A DNA stretch of 64,000 nucleotides, taken from assembly GCF_051020765.1 (NCBI RefSeq), contig NC_134948.1, positions 984,501 to 1,048,500 of the forward strand, given 5' to 3'. The position numbers and the translations under genes were made by a program. The stretch is from Lasioglossum baleicum (lineage: Eukaryota; Arthropoda; Insecta; Hymenoptera; Halictidae). The notes under the pieces were generated by a model. It did no database searches, was not told the DNA's origin, and worked only from the letters and a program-made list of their open reading frames with translations. Shown in pieces: positions 54,213 to 64,000 of this stretch (positions are counted from its first letter, which is position 1; each line of letters begins with the position of its first letter).

Positions 54213-54590
54213 TGTGGGAGGTGTAAATTCTCGCGAGAAACAAGCGAAACGCGCGTCCCGCGAGAAACAGGCGAAACGCGCGTCCCGCCGAAAGCAAGCG
54301 GAACGCGCGTTCCACGAAAAAGTTTAACAGATGAATTCGCCTGCCGTTTGTCGAAACAAACGATAGGCGAAGACGGTTGAAAAAGGCGTGGAAGAAGCGA
54401 GAACGGCAGTCTCTCGCCGGTCGTCGCCTTGTAAAGTTGTCATTGAATCTTTGTTCTACCTTTTTTATTTCTTCATTATATTATTAAACAGTTATCGTAA
54501 GAGTCGATCCTTTTATTGCTTCCCCGCCCGCGTAGATCGATTAGCTAACTCGATCGCCACCGAAATAATATAAAATAGGGAAATCCTACA
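54213..54590 (+). repeat. Gypsy-2 5' LTR
   Basis: TGTGGGAGG start, ATCCTACA end. Contains internal repeats of 'gcgaaacgcgcgtcccg' at its start. Confidence 0.95.
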
Positions 54591-54799
54591 TTTGGGGGCT
54601 CGTCCAGTCCGGTGGTTGCGTGGGCAATTAAAGCGAGTGTGATCGGGACGATTCGGTTACGAGGTGCAGTTGAAAGAGAAGTGGAAAGTGTCGATTCGCG
54701 ATTTATTCAGTTGTACGGTAGTGTGTAAGTTGGCCACTAGCCGAAAGAAGTGTTAACAATCGTCGAGCGACACTACGTTGTAATCAGAAGATCACCAAG

Positions 54800-57700
54800 A
54801 TGAATGGAGGTACAGAGAACAATTTGGATACGTTGAACGGAAGTGGAACGAAGATTAAGGATAAGACGAACGAAGGATTATCAGAAGAGACGATAGACGC
54901 AATGAAGGTTAAGGAGTTGCGAGAAAAATTAAGAGAGTTGCAACTAGCAGATATAGGCAACAAGAACGAGATGCGTGTGAGACTGAAAAATCACCTACGC
55001 CTTGGAACAGAAGAGGAGGAAGAAGAATCCGAAGACGAGGAAACAGACGACGATTCCGACGAAAACATGGAAAGTGCAATGGAAGAAGATAAAAAGTATC
55101 GCACACCGAGGAGAAATACAACCTCGAGAAACGAAGTGATAAAATTCACAATTAAAGACGTCGACAATAGTATTCCATACTTCACAGGTGACGACAAATT
55201 GCCGATTAAAAAGTGGGTCAACGATTTCGAAGAACTAAGTGCGTTGCTTGAATGGAACGACTTACAAAAGTTGCTATACGGGAAAAGAATGATGAAGGGA
55301 TCAGCGAAACAGTTCGTTACCTATGAAAAAGGGATAGTATCATGGCAGATTCTTAAAAAGAGGCTGTTGCGAGAATTTAAGGCGGAAATGAACGGCGCGT
55401 TAATCCATGAAGAGTTGCGTAAACGAAAAAGGCGGCCGAATGAGAGCGCACGACAGTATGTGGGGGCCATGCAAGAAATTGCAAGCCAAGGATCCGTGGA
55501 AGAAGATGCATTAATCGAACATATTATTAATGGCATCCAAGATCGAGAACACAGCAAAACGATGCTGTATGAAGCGATGTCGCTTCACGAATTAAGGAGA
55601 AGACTAGAGCTATACGACCGAAGAAAAGAGAAAGAAAAGGACGCCGACAGCGGCAGACGCCCCTGGGAAAGGAAGGAACGCGACGGAGAAAACAAGAAGA
55701 TGCAACAACGACCAGCACGGTTTCAAGAGGCAAGATTCCAGAAGAAGATGCATTGTTTCTCCTGTGGGTCAGCCGAACACGATGTAAAAAATTGCACTCA
55801 TAAAGGAAAGGGACCTAAATGTTTTGCGTGTAATGAGTTCGGACATCTTTCAAAAGACTGCCAAACGCGTGCAAAATCGCTAAATAGTGGAGACAATGTC
55901 AGCTGTGTGAGAAGTGTAAAAAACAGGCTGAGCGCTGTTACTATAAACAATGTTGTGTGTTACGCGCTTATAGACACGGGAAGTGAGGTGAATTTAATGC
56001 GAGAGGACACGTGTCGCAAAATCGGTGGTCCTAAGTTACAGTCGACATCGCGGGTTTTTACCGGCTTCGGAAATGCGCGGACGATACCCGTCGGTAAATT
56101 TAAAACGCAAGTGCGCGTCGGCAATAACGATTTCGACGTTGAAATGTTCGCGGTGCCGAATGACGCTATGTCAACCGAATTAATACTAGGTCAAGACTTC
56201 TTAAAAGATGTGCAAGTGCAGATAAACCAAGGTGAAGTCGTGATAGAAAAAGTGAAGCAAAGGCCCGAATCAATCGCCGATGCGTCGGAAGCTGTCCTGA
56301 TGGGTGACCTGGCGAGCGTCAACTGCATCGAACAAAGTGAATTGGACATTATTAGTGGACAATTTAAAGAACAGCTGCGGAATATTGTAGAAAGGTATGA
56401 GCCAGTTAAAAATATAACAACAGCGATCGAAACTCGAATTACGGTTGTAGACAAAAATCCAGTCCGACTGCGTCCCAGGCGTTTAGCTTTTAAGGAAAAG
56501 GAAATATTAAATCAACAAATACGCGAATGGTTGCAAGAAGGAATAATTAGGAAAAGTTGTAGCGAATATGCTAGTCCCGTTGTTATCGTACCGAAAAAAG
56601 ACAACTCGTACCGCGTATGTATAGACTATCGCGAATTAAATAAGAAAATTATTAAAGATAGATTTCCTATGCCTCTGATCGAGGACTGCATCGATTCTTT
56701 ATCGGGCGCGCGAGTTTTTTCAGTACTTGACTTAAAGAATGGATTTTTTCATGTCCCCGTCGTCGAAGAAAGCAGAAAGTACACGTCGTTTGTAACGCCC
56801 GACGGGCAATACGAGTTTATCAGAACCCCTTTCGGCTTATGTAACAGTCCTACCAGTTTCCTCCGATTTATCGACAATATTTTCAGCGAACTAGTTACAA
56901 ACAAAACAGTCATAACCTATATGGACGATCTGATTGTGCCGGGCACAACCGATGAGCACGCGTTTGAAAATTTGAAAATCACGTTAAATGTCGCAGAAAA
57001 AAATGGTTTACGGATAAATTGGAAAAAATGTAGATTCCTCCAGCGAGAAGTTGAATTTTTGGGTCATACTATTACGAACGGTCATGTCGGCCCGTCACCG
57101 AATAAAGTTAAAGCGGTACAGGCTTTTCCGGAGCCAACTAAGAAAAAAGACGTACAGAGTTTCCTCGGACTTACAGGATATTTCCGAAAGTTTATAGAAA
57201 ATTATGCAAAGATAGCGTATCCATTATCAGATTTACTAAAAGACGGTGTCAAATTTCGGTTCGACGTAGAGCAAAAACGGGCGTTTATCGCGTTAAAAAC
57301 CGCGTTATGTTGTAAGCCGGTGTTACGTATTTTTCAGCCCACTGCTATGACAGAATTACACACCGATGCTAGTTCAGACGGATACGGGGCAGTTTTACTG
57401 CAAAAAGCGTGCGACGGAAAGGTGTTCCATCCCGTTCATTATATGAGCAAAAAAACTACAGATGCAGAAAGAAAGTACAGCTCGTATGAATTAGAATTGT
57501 TAGCGATAGTAAGAGCAGTGCAGAAGTTTCGGGTGTACCTATTAGGATTAGATTTCACAATAATTACTGATTGCCAAGCGGTGCAAAAGACTCTGTATAA
57601 AAAAGATTTGTGTCCGCGAGTTGCGAGATGGGCGTTGACTCTCGAAGAATTCCATTATAAAATCGAACACCGATCGGGTGAACGTCTGAAACACGTTGAT

Positions 57701-58981
57701 GCGCTAAGTAGGTATCCGGTGTTTATCGTGGAAGATAAGATGCGCGAAATTATTCGGAAAACACAAAACGAAGATGAACGCATTCGGGCCATAAAACAGG
57801 TATTGGAAAGGGAAGCGTACGAGGACTATTTAATGGAACATGATTTATTGTTAAAGAGATACGGTGATAAAACTGTTGTGGTGCTACCAGCGAGTATGTT
57901 TGTAGATACTATTCGAAGAGTGCATGAGAATGGACATTTTGGAGTGAAGAAAGTTGTAGAGCGAATTAAGGAAGAATTTTATATTCCGAATTTAAGCGAG
58001 CGAGTAGAAAGAGTAATCAGCTGTTGCGTGCCGTGTATATTAGCCGAAAAGAAAAAAGGTAAGAAGGAAGGGATGCTTTCCCCCATTCCCAAAGGAGATA
58101 CGCCGTTGTGCACGTATCATATCGACCACCAAGGCCCGATGGTATCGACGAGTAAAAATTATAAGTATATATTAGTCGTAGTAGATGCTTTTGCTAAATT
58201 TGTATGGATTTACCCAACGAAGACGACAAATACAGCGGAAGTACTAAGTAGGTTGGTCGCGCAACAAAAAATTTTCGGAAACCCGAAGCGTATTATTTCT
58301 GATAAGGGAACCGCGTTTACTGCGAAAGATTTCAAAGAGTATTGTGCGTCGGAGTCCATCGAACATCTTACGACTACAACGGGTGTACCACGCGCGAATG
58401 GACAAGTTGAGCGCGTTAACCGTACCATTATTCCGGTGTTGACAAAACTCTCGCTAGATAACCCCGACCATTGGTACAAACACGTCGACCGGTTGCAACG
58501 ATGTTTAAATAGCAGTTTTCAGCGCGCGGTGGGTATGACTCCATTCGAGATACTTTTTGGTGTCAAGATGCGACAAAAAGAGGATGTGAGAATTCTTTCA
58601 CTTATCGAACAAGAAACAGTTGAGATGTTCGATGCGAACCGTGATAGTTTGAGGCGCGCGGCAACCGAAAATATTGTTAAGATTCAGGAGGAAAATCGTC
58701 GCGGCCATAACCGAAAATGTAAAGAAGCGATTAAATATAAAGAAGGGGATTTAGTAGCGATCCAAAGGACGCAGTTTGGAACTGGACTAAAAATTAAACC
58801 GAAATTTTTAGGGCCGTACAAAGTTGTAAAAGTTAAACGGAATGATCGATACGAAGTCGTGCGAATTGGCGAAACTGAAGGGCCGAGAATAACGTCGACC
58901 GCGGCCGATTATATGAAGCCGTATCTGGGTACATCTTCGGGGTCCGAAGATTTGCAGGATGGCCGAGTGTGGGAGGTGTAA
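54800..58981 (+). CDS. Gypsy-2 Gag-Pol polyprotein
   Basis: 1393 residues, ATG at 54800, no breaks. SAP-like motif at residues ~35-68 (MKVKELREKLRELQL), acidic stretch 71-90, gag, two CCHC knuckles at 319-332 and 341-354, protease with LIDTGS (~390), RT with ITYMDDLIV (YMDD 707-710), RNase H (HTDASSDGYGAVL), integrase zinc-binding region and core with the D (IDHQGP), D (ISDKGTAF), E (NGQVERVNR) triad. The stop codon lies 14 bp inside the 3' LTR. Gag and pol share one frame; no env. Confidence 0.96.
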   Translation: MNGGTENNLDTLNGSGTKIKDKTNEGLSEETIDAMKVKELREKLRELQLADIGNKNEMRVRLKNHLRLGTEEEEEESEDEETDDDSDENMESAMEEDKKYRTPRRNTTSRNEVIKFTIKDVDNSIPYFTGDDKLPIKKWVNDFEELSALLEWNDLQKLLYGKRMMKGSAKQFVTYEKGIVSWQILKKRLLREFKAEMNGALIHEELRKRKRRPNESARQYVGAMQEIASQGSVEEDALIEHIINGIQDREHSKTMLYEAMSLHELRRRLELYDRRKEKEKDADSGRRPWERKERDGENKKMQQRPARFQEARFQKKMHCFSCGSAEHDVKNCTHKGKGPKCFACNEFGHLSKDCQTRAKSLNSGDNVSCVRSVKNRLSAVTINNVVCYALIDTGSEVNLMREDTCRKIGGPKLQSTSRVFTGFGNARTIPVGKFKTQVRVGNNDFDVEMFAVPNDAMSTELILGQDFLKDVQVQINQGEVVIEKVKQRPESIADASEAVLMGDLASVNCIEQSELDIISGQFKEQLRNIVERYEPVKNITTAIETRITVVDKNPVRLRPRRLAFKEKEILNQQIREWLQEGIIRKSCSEYASPVVIVPKKDNSYRVCIDYRELNKKIIKDRFPMPLIEDCIDSLSGARVFSVLDLKNGFFHVPVVEESRKYTSFVTPDGQYEFIRTPFGLCNSPTSFLRFIDNIFSELVTNKTVITYMDDLIVPGTTDEHAFENLKITLNVAEKNGLRINWKKCRFLQREVEFLGHTITNGHVGPSPNKVKAVQAFPEPTKKKDVQSFLGLTGYFRKFIENYAKIAYPLSDLLKDGVKFRFDVEQKRAFIALKTALCCKPVLRIFQPTAMTELHTDASSDGYGAVLLQKACDGKVFHPVHYMSKKTTDAERKYSSYELELLAIVRAVQKFRVYLLGLDFTIITDCQAVQKTLYKKDLCPRVARWALTLEEFHYKIEHRSGERLKHVDALSRYPVFIVEDKMREIIRKTQNEDERIRAIKQVLEREAYEDYLMEHDLLLKRYGDKTVVVLPASMFVDTIRRVHENGHFGVKKVVERIKEEFYIPNLSERVERVISCCVPCILAEKKKGKKEGMLSPIPKGDTPLCTYHIDHQGPMVSTSKNYKYILVVVDAFAKFVWIYPTKTTNTAEVLSRLVAQQKIFGNPKRIISDKGTAFTAKDFKEYCASESIEHLTTTTGVPRANGQVERVNRTIIPVLTKLSLDNPDHWYKHVDRLQRCLNSSFQRAVGMTPFEILFGVKMRQKEDVRILSLIEQETVEMFDANRDSLRRAATENIVKIQEENRRGHNRKCKEAIKYKEGDLVAIQRTQFGTGLKIKPKFLGPYKVVKVKRNDRYEVVRIGETEGPRITSTAADYMKPYLGTSSGSEDLQDGRVWEV

Positions 58982-59345
58982 ATTCTCGCGAGAAACAAGC
59001 GAAACGCGCGTCCCGCGAGAAACAGGCGAAACGCGCGTCCCGCCGAAAGCAAGCGGAACGCGCGTTCCACGAAAAAGTTTAACAGATGAATTCGCCTGCC
59101 GTTTGTCGAAACAAACGATAGGCGAAGACGGTTGAAAAAGGCGTGGAAGAAGCGAGAACGGCAGTCTCTCGCCGGTCGTCGCCTTGTAAAGTTGTCATTG
59201 AATCTTTGTTCTACCTTTTTTATTTCTTCATTATATTATTAAACAGTTATCGTAAGAGTCGATCCTTTTATTGCTTCCCCGCCCGCGTAGATCGATTAGC
59301 TAACTCGATCGCCACCGAAATAATATAAAATAGGGAAATCCTACA
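58968..59345 (+). repeat. Gypsy-2 3' LTR
   Basis: Copy of 54213-54590. No strong polypurine tract is seen just before it ('gcaggatggccgag'). Confidence 0.95.
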
Positions 59346-60862
59346 TTACTTATATCTAGGTTTGTTGGTTTGTCTACGAATCTGCTTACGTAATTGACAG
59401 CGAACGCGATGTCCGGTCGAGTTTTCGACGTTAGATATTGTAAATTACCAACTAATTCTCTATAAGGAAAACGAATATCTGATGTTTCATTATCTAAATT
59501 AGTATTCGTATGAATACTTACTATAGGAGTGGAAACAGCCTTTGAATTTTCCATTCCATATTCTGTTAATACTTTTTTAATAAATTTACTTTGATTTAAT
59601 ATTAATGAAGTATTATTTCTAGTTATATTAACACCTAAGAAATTCTCAAAAGAGCCAAAAAATTTTACCTCAAATTCTTTTGACAGTTTTTCTTTAATTT
59701 GATTCAAGTATTTAGTATTTTTACTTAGTATTATTCCGTCGTCTACGTATATTGCCAATATCAAATGACCTCCCTTTGATTTGAAAATACATTGATCTGA
59801 AGGAATCGGATCTAGCCCGTTTTGTTTTACAAATGATTTAAAACGTTGATTCCAATTAATTGGAGCTTGTTTCAGTCCGTACAAAGCCTTTTGCAACTTA
59901 CAGATTTTGTTTGTGTTTTCGAATCCTTCTGGTAACTTTATATAGACTTCCTCATCTAAGTGTCCATACAGGAATGCAGTTTTTATATCAAATTTCAGAA
60001 TTTTGTAATTTCCTAAAACAGATAAGGCCATTAACAGTCTGAAAAGATTTGCATGTAGCACAGGACTATAGGTTTCGTTGAAGTCAACTCCTTTTTGTTG
60101 TTCACATCCTCTGACTACTAAACGTGCCCTGTGTCTTCCATCATCCTTTATTTTGAATATCCATCTTGCACTCAAAATCTTTTTGTCGGATATGTGATTA
60201 GGATCTACCTCAATCCACGTTTTATTTTTTCTTAAAGATGCCTTTTCCTCTTCGATTGCAGCTTTCCATTTTTCTGCATCTTCTCCATAGATTGCTTCCT
60301 TGTATGTTAGATGTACATAGTACTCTCCAAGTCTTTCTGGTAGATTTCTTTGCCTTTCACTTCTTCTTGGCATTTCTTGTCGATCTTGATCAGTATTTTG
60401 TATATCTTCATTCTCATTTACAGATGTTTCGATTTCTTCCGAGTTTTCTGATCTGTCTGTCTCTTCCGAGTTTTCTGATCTGTTTGTCTCTTCCGAGTTT
60501 TCTTCTTCTTGATTTTCTTCTGTCTTCTCTGTTTGATATTCGTCTGTTGCACTATCTTCTATTCTAATCATGACCTTTGATATTTTACTTTCATTGTTTT
60601 CTTCTTCTTCTTTATTCTCATTGTTAAAGATTACATCTCGTGCTAGTGTTATTTTTCGTTTTTGTTCATCCCATAAGCGATATCCGCAAGTGGAGTAGCC
60701 AACCATAACATATTTAGTACTCCTTTCATCTAATTTTTTTAGTCGTCCAAGCTTTTTTGCATAGGCGTTACATCCGAAGATTTGTAAATTATCCAGGTTA
60801 GGAATTGTTCCATGCCAATTTTCCGCTGGCGTTTTATCACTCGTGGTGGTAGGACTTCTGTT
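59346..60862 (-). pseudogene. Copia-2 integrase C-terminus and reverse transcriptase
   Basis: Minus-strand frame with NLQIFGCNAYAKKLGRLKKL (integrase C-terminal), an acidic linker with ENSEETxRS repeats, WKAAIEEEKASLRKNKTW, RT motifs KFDIKTAFLYGHLDEEVYI and LAIYVDDGIILS (YVDD near 59735), ending in VNYVSRFVDKPT where Gypsy-2 interrupts. A frame break near 60860 separates it from the integrase core. Confidence 0.9.
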
Positions 60863-61190
60863 TCACAAATAAACTGCTGTTCGTACAGCTTCTCCCCACA
60901 TTTCTTTGTTCAATCCGGAATCCAGCAAACGAGCTCTTGCTTTTTCCATAATTGTCCGGTTCAACCTTTCGGCTTTGCCGTTTAGCTGTGGAGAATAAGG
61001 TATCGTAAAATCTAATACGGTTCCATTGTTTTTACACCATTGTTCTAGATCTTTGTTTGCAAATTCTCTACCGTTGTCACACCGCAGCTTTGTTACTTGT
61101 TTTCCCCATTCAGTTTTACATTGATTTAGATAGTATTTAATTGTTTCTGTACTCACTGTAGAGTACTCACTGTACTGTTTCGAAAGTACA
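60863..61190 (-). pseudogene. Copia-2 integrase core fragment
   Basis: Contains KLRCDNGREFANKDLEQW and NGKAERLNRTIMEKARARLL (second Asp and Glu of the triad). The first Asp and the zinc-binding part are missing; upstream the frame runs directly into gag, indicating an internal deletion. Confidence 0.88.
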
Positions 61191-61199
61191 GTTAAAGAA

Positions 61200-61550
61200 T
61201 TCTTGCAGCAATGTACATTTCATTTGTTCCGTATCTTTTCCGTATATGGCCGTTAATTTCTTGAACATTTCCATTGAGGTTTTACAATGCAGGAGATGCA
61301 TTTGCGGTTTTTTCTCACTTGAAAGTATGATCGTTTTTTGTGCTTTTGCATCCGAAAGTTCTCAATCTAGCTTCTTTTTCTCGTTCCAATCGTCTGCTGG
61401 CACAATTTTCCCAGTCGCTATATCGAGTATGTTTTGCGACTTAAACAGAATCATCACTTGGAATTTCCAAAACTGAAAGTTGGTTTCGTCCTTCAGTTTT
61501 TCTATGTGATCTGCTTCATTATAACCATTTCTGGCAGCCATTTTCACTTT
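61200..61550 (-). pseudogene. Copia-2 gag N-terminal fragment
   Basis: Starts MKMAARNGYNEADHIEKL; contains NFQFWKFQVMILFKSQNILD; a stop near 61362 interrupts, then the frame resumes with MEMFKKLTAIYGKDTEQMK and is cut by the deletion to the integrase. Confidence 0.82.
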
Positions 61551-61769
61551 TGTTTCACGACCACGTGTATTTGAATTTCAAACAGAACACTTATGGTTTA
61601 ACTTATTAGCCTTATTAATTTTTTTCACTTTTCTACAGTTTTACTTATTACTGCTCTTTATTCTTTCTTACTTGATTTTAATTTTGCTTAGACTTTTCGA
61701 CAGCTCTTAGTATTAGGTTAGTTTTTAGTTTTACCTTTTTTACTTTTGTTTGGACCTGGGCCCAAAACC
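61551..61769 (-). other. Copia-2 leader with primer-binding site
   Basis: Minus strand reads GGTTTTGGGCCCAGGTCC from 61769, a variant of the Copia tRNA-iMet primer site. No gene. Confidence 0.65.
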
Positions 61770-61919
61770 TGTTGATTTTTCTGTTGTAATAACAGTATTA
61801 CTTTTACTGGATATGAGCAGAGTAGGAATATACAGACTGGTTTTAATATAACACTTTAATCTAATACTTGTATAAAAGACCTTCTGGTTGTGCGGTCGTA
61901 CAGAGACTGGGTTACATAC
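61770..61919 (-). repeat. Copia-2 5' LTR, part inside the window
   Basis: Matches the first 150 bp of 40289-40558 and stops at CATAC where Copia-3 starts. The rest is outside the window. Confidence 0.8.
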
Positions 61920-62077
61920 TGTTGGAAATCGCCCATATAGATGTGCGATCGTGTTCGATGCATCGAGCAGGCCCAACGCCACCTGTGTGTTTCGTGGCTG
62001 ACGGCCGGTAGAGGGTGATGCTGTAACGCGATAATGCATGGATGGATGGATGAATAGTCAGTCTGTGTGTAACACTT

Positions 62078-63245
62078 TGTAACGTTCCGATTTCGTATGT
62101 GCCTTATAGCTCATGAGTTGACCAAGGTTCGTAGGTGAATGAATGAATTATAGACGAAATCGGGTAACCAAAAATAAACTTTATTCCGCAATGTGCGGTA
62201 ATGTGAGTAGTTGACAAACAAAATAGGTTTCCTGCAGGCCGGTGAATCCGACCGCGTAACAAAAGGTTGAGAACTAGGCGGCAGGTTACTTCGACGGCGG
62301 CTGCGACGGTTCCTCGGTCGCGTCGGCTGGCGGATTATTCCCGGTCTAAGCAAGAACAGATGTAAACGGTGCGGAATATGTACGGAAGCGATCAGGCGGT
62401 CAGAAGTCCTTAATTATTAAGCGATACGGCGCGCGTGTTCGCTGAAACGGTTCCCGGAGTTCGGCGGTGCGGAACGCGGTGTCGGACGACGCGAGACTTC
62501 GCGGAGTCTCTTCGGGTTTGCGCTGGAAGGTGGGAGGTGACAGGATACAGTCGGCGGTCACGGCCCGACGCAGCGTAGGCGCCGCGGTTTTCCCTCAGAA
62601 GCACCTGAAGGACAGACCACGGTTCGTACGTATCTCAGAGGCACCTGAGAGGTTTGTACCCGCCGCCGCCACACCTAGCCGCGACGTTGAACCGCGAAGG
62701 TTCGACTCGCGGACAGGGCCGGAGGCCAATCGGCCCGTGCTGGACGGTCGGAGAGCCGAGTAGTGCCGTAACCCTCACACAGAAGCACCTGAGCGACGGG
62801 TTACAGACGCACGCACCTTAGAAGCACCTAAGGGTGTTCGTGCCCACCACACCGACACGACGGGTCCGGTCCAGCCAAGGCGATGGCACGGCGATCTCCG
62901 GGAGCCGGGACACGGTGGGAAGTCGTCTCCTGGAACTCGTGCTTCCAGCCTGCGTTCTGGACGGATGTATAGCTCTGAAAAGGGCTCGTACGATCCGGTG
63001 TGCACGGGAGTGGTTCCAGGCGGACTCCGCTCGTTCAGTATTCCGGTGCGACTTATATAGCGCGCGAAAGCGCGGACCATGGAGAGTGCCGCTCTCGGTC
63101 GAGCGGCCGCGGCGCTCTCTGATTGGCACGCGCCTGGTCGCGACGGTGATTGGCGCGTGTCCGTGTCGCCGACGTCTATAAATATAAGTAGGGGCCGGTG
63201 GCCCTCATTTATGCGGCGCTCGCGACGAGGTACGGCCTCGTCGCA
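62078..63245 (-). repeat. Solo LTR of the Gypsy-1 family in the Copia-3 LTR
   Basis: TGTAACG...GTCGCA, 1168 bp, diverged from the LTRs at 11111 and 17855, 4-bp TSD ACTT (62074-62077 and 63246-63249). Conserves the stem-loop motifs. Short frames inside it are not genes. Confidence 0.88.
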
Positions 63246-63440
63246 ACTTCCTAGAGACAATCGGAACACTGCTCTGTATCATCTCTGTATATTTCCGATC
63301 CACCTCACTGTGTAATTACATAACTTATAATAAATTCAATAGGTTATGGGCCCAGGGAAAATTCTTTTAACTGCGCGAAGTGAGTAAACAAATAACGAAA
63401 GTAAAAAGCAGGGAAGTGAAAAGTGAAACGGAAAAAAAAC

Positions 63441-64000
63441 ATGGCCACGATCAACCCCAATCACATACCAAAGCTAGGCGAGAAAAACTACGAGACATGG
63501 AAAATCCAAGTAAAAAGTCTACTCGTCTACAATGAATTGTGGACATATACAAATAGAACAGAGCCCAAAACTGCAGAGAACCAACGCGAATGGGACAAAA
63601 AGGATGATAAGGCGTTGGCGTTGATACTTCTCAGCGTAAAGGAAAATCAACTGAACCACGTGAAGAGGGCAAATACATCATATGAAGCTTGGGAAACTCT
63701 AAGAAGAATATTCGAATCGAAAGGCCCAGTGAGAAGAGCAGCATTGTACAGAGAATTACATAGAATGAAAAAAGGGCCGGATCAAACGATGACGCAATAC
63801 ACGAATTCTTTCCAGAACAAGCTAGAGCAACTGGAAGAAGTGGGGGTAAACATACCCGACGATCTACGATCGATAATGTTTTAGTAGGGTCGTTACCGAC
63901 AGAGTACGAAAACTTTGCCGTCGCAATAGAGACACGTGACGAACTTCCTAACCTCGAAAGTCTCAGAATAAAGCTTATCGAGGAGGAAGCGAGAAAAACA
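63441..64000 (+). pseudogene. Copia-3 gag, one frameshift, continues beyond the window
   Basis: ATG at 63441 (MATINPNHIPKLGEKNYETW). About 147 residues parallel Copia-1 gag (SYEAWETLRRIFESKGPVRR, MKKGPDQTMTQY), then a frameshift near 63880 creates a TAG; in the next frame the gag continues (GSLPTEYENFAVAIETRD) to the window end. Confidence 0.88.

Larger units (their letters stand above)
54213..59345 (+). mobile_element. Ty3/Gypsy retrotransposon, Gypsy-2 (complete, apparently intact)
   Basis: LTRs 54213-54590 and 58968-59345, 378 bp each and identical by eye. 4-bp TSD TTAC (54209-54212 and 59346-59349). One uninterrupted gag-pol frame. Primer site after the 5' LTR (54591-) contains GGGGGCTCGTCCAG, close to the tRNA-Pro type known from gammaretroviruses. 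It sits in the RT/RNase H region of Copia-2. Confidence 0.96.
40289..64000 (-). mobile_element. Copia-2 retrotransposon (minus strand), heavily interrupted, right end outside the window
   Basis: 3' LTR 40289-40558 and 5' LTR from 61770, both starting TGTTGATTTTTCTG on the + strand. Between them the element is cut by BEL (40795-53710) and Gypsy-2 (54213-59345), and its 5' LTR by Copia-3 (from 61920). Coding parts on the minus strand: gag start 61550-61200, integrase 61156-60707, RT 60706-59346, RNase H 54212-53716. Most of gag, protease and the N-terminal integrase are deleted. Confidence 0.85.
61920..64000 (+). mobile_element. Copia-3 retrotransposon, 5' part
   Basis: 5' LTR 61920-63341 (split by a solo LTR), PBS GGTTATGGGCCCAG at 63342-63355, gag at 63441 on. 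Gag is a close relative of Copia-1 gag. Candidate TSD CATAC to the left; the right end is outside the window. Confidence 0.82.

Overview
Eukaryotic (arthropod-type) DNA, AT-rich, with no host gene I can recognise. Polinton, Helentron, BEL, Ty3/Gypsy, Copia, Transib-like and hAT-like elements and short GT-AG introns (61-65 nt) suggest an insect; an ant or other hymenopteran is my best guess. The whole window is nested transposons plus one virus-like Polinton.

Left half (3.2-32.3 kb): one degraded Polinton/Maverick (endogenous virus-like element), recognisable once later insertions are set aside. Left to right: integrase (-), coiled-coil fibre-like protein 1 (-), unknown gene X (+), fibre-like protein 2 (-, cut by a Gypsy element), DUF8207-like protein (-), packaging ATPase (-), small basic hydrophobic protein (+), adenain-like protease (+), minor capsid/penton protein (+), major capsid protein (+, cut by a Helentron), a Cys/His protein family of unknown function (+), a BIR-domain (IAP-like) protein (+), and protein-primed DNA polymerase B (+). 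Integrase and polymerase sit at opposite ends; between them lie a virion module and two accessory layers, fibre-like proteins and an apoptosis-inhibitor-like domain. Several genes are broken (stops, frameshifts, insertions), so this copy is dead. A relic of the Cys/His gene at 0.6-1.1 kb comes from a second Polinton.

Insertions in the Polinton: a palindromic structure at 4.9-10.5 kb made of two inverted Helentrons and a duplicated gene X, with a Helentron terminus at its breakpoint; a complete Gypsy element (11111-19041, 1187-bp LTRs, TSD CAGC); a third Helentron inside the capsid gene; and MITEs and minisatellites at 27.3-28.8 kb.

Middle (32.6-39.4 kb): non-coding repeats: a repeat beginning with the common insect end ACAGGGTGTCCC, holding a Transib-like element (which holds a solo LTR) and another solo LTR; a small MITE; a 1.6-kb solo LTR; a fourth Helentron.

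Right part (39.4-64 kb): a nested stack. An old Copia gag fragment is interrupted by a minus-strand Copia (Copia-2, from 40289 to beyond the window). Copia-2 contains a BEL element (40795-53710; itself carrying a full Copia-1, a hAT MITE and another repeat), an intact-looking Gypsy-2 (54213-59345, LTRs identical by eye), and in its 5' LTR a Copia-3 that carries a solo LTR of the Gypsy-1 family. Element borders were set by matching LTR/TIR ends and target-site duplications by eye.
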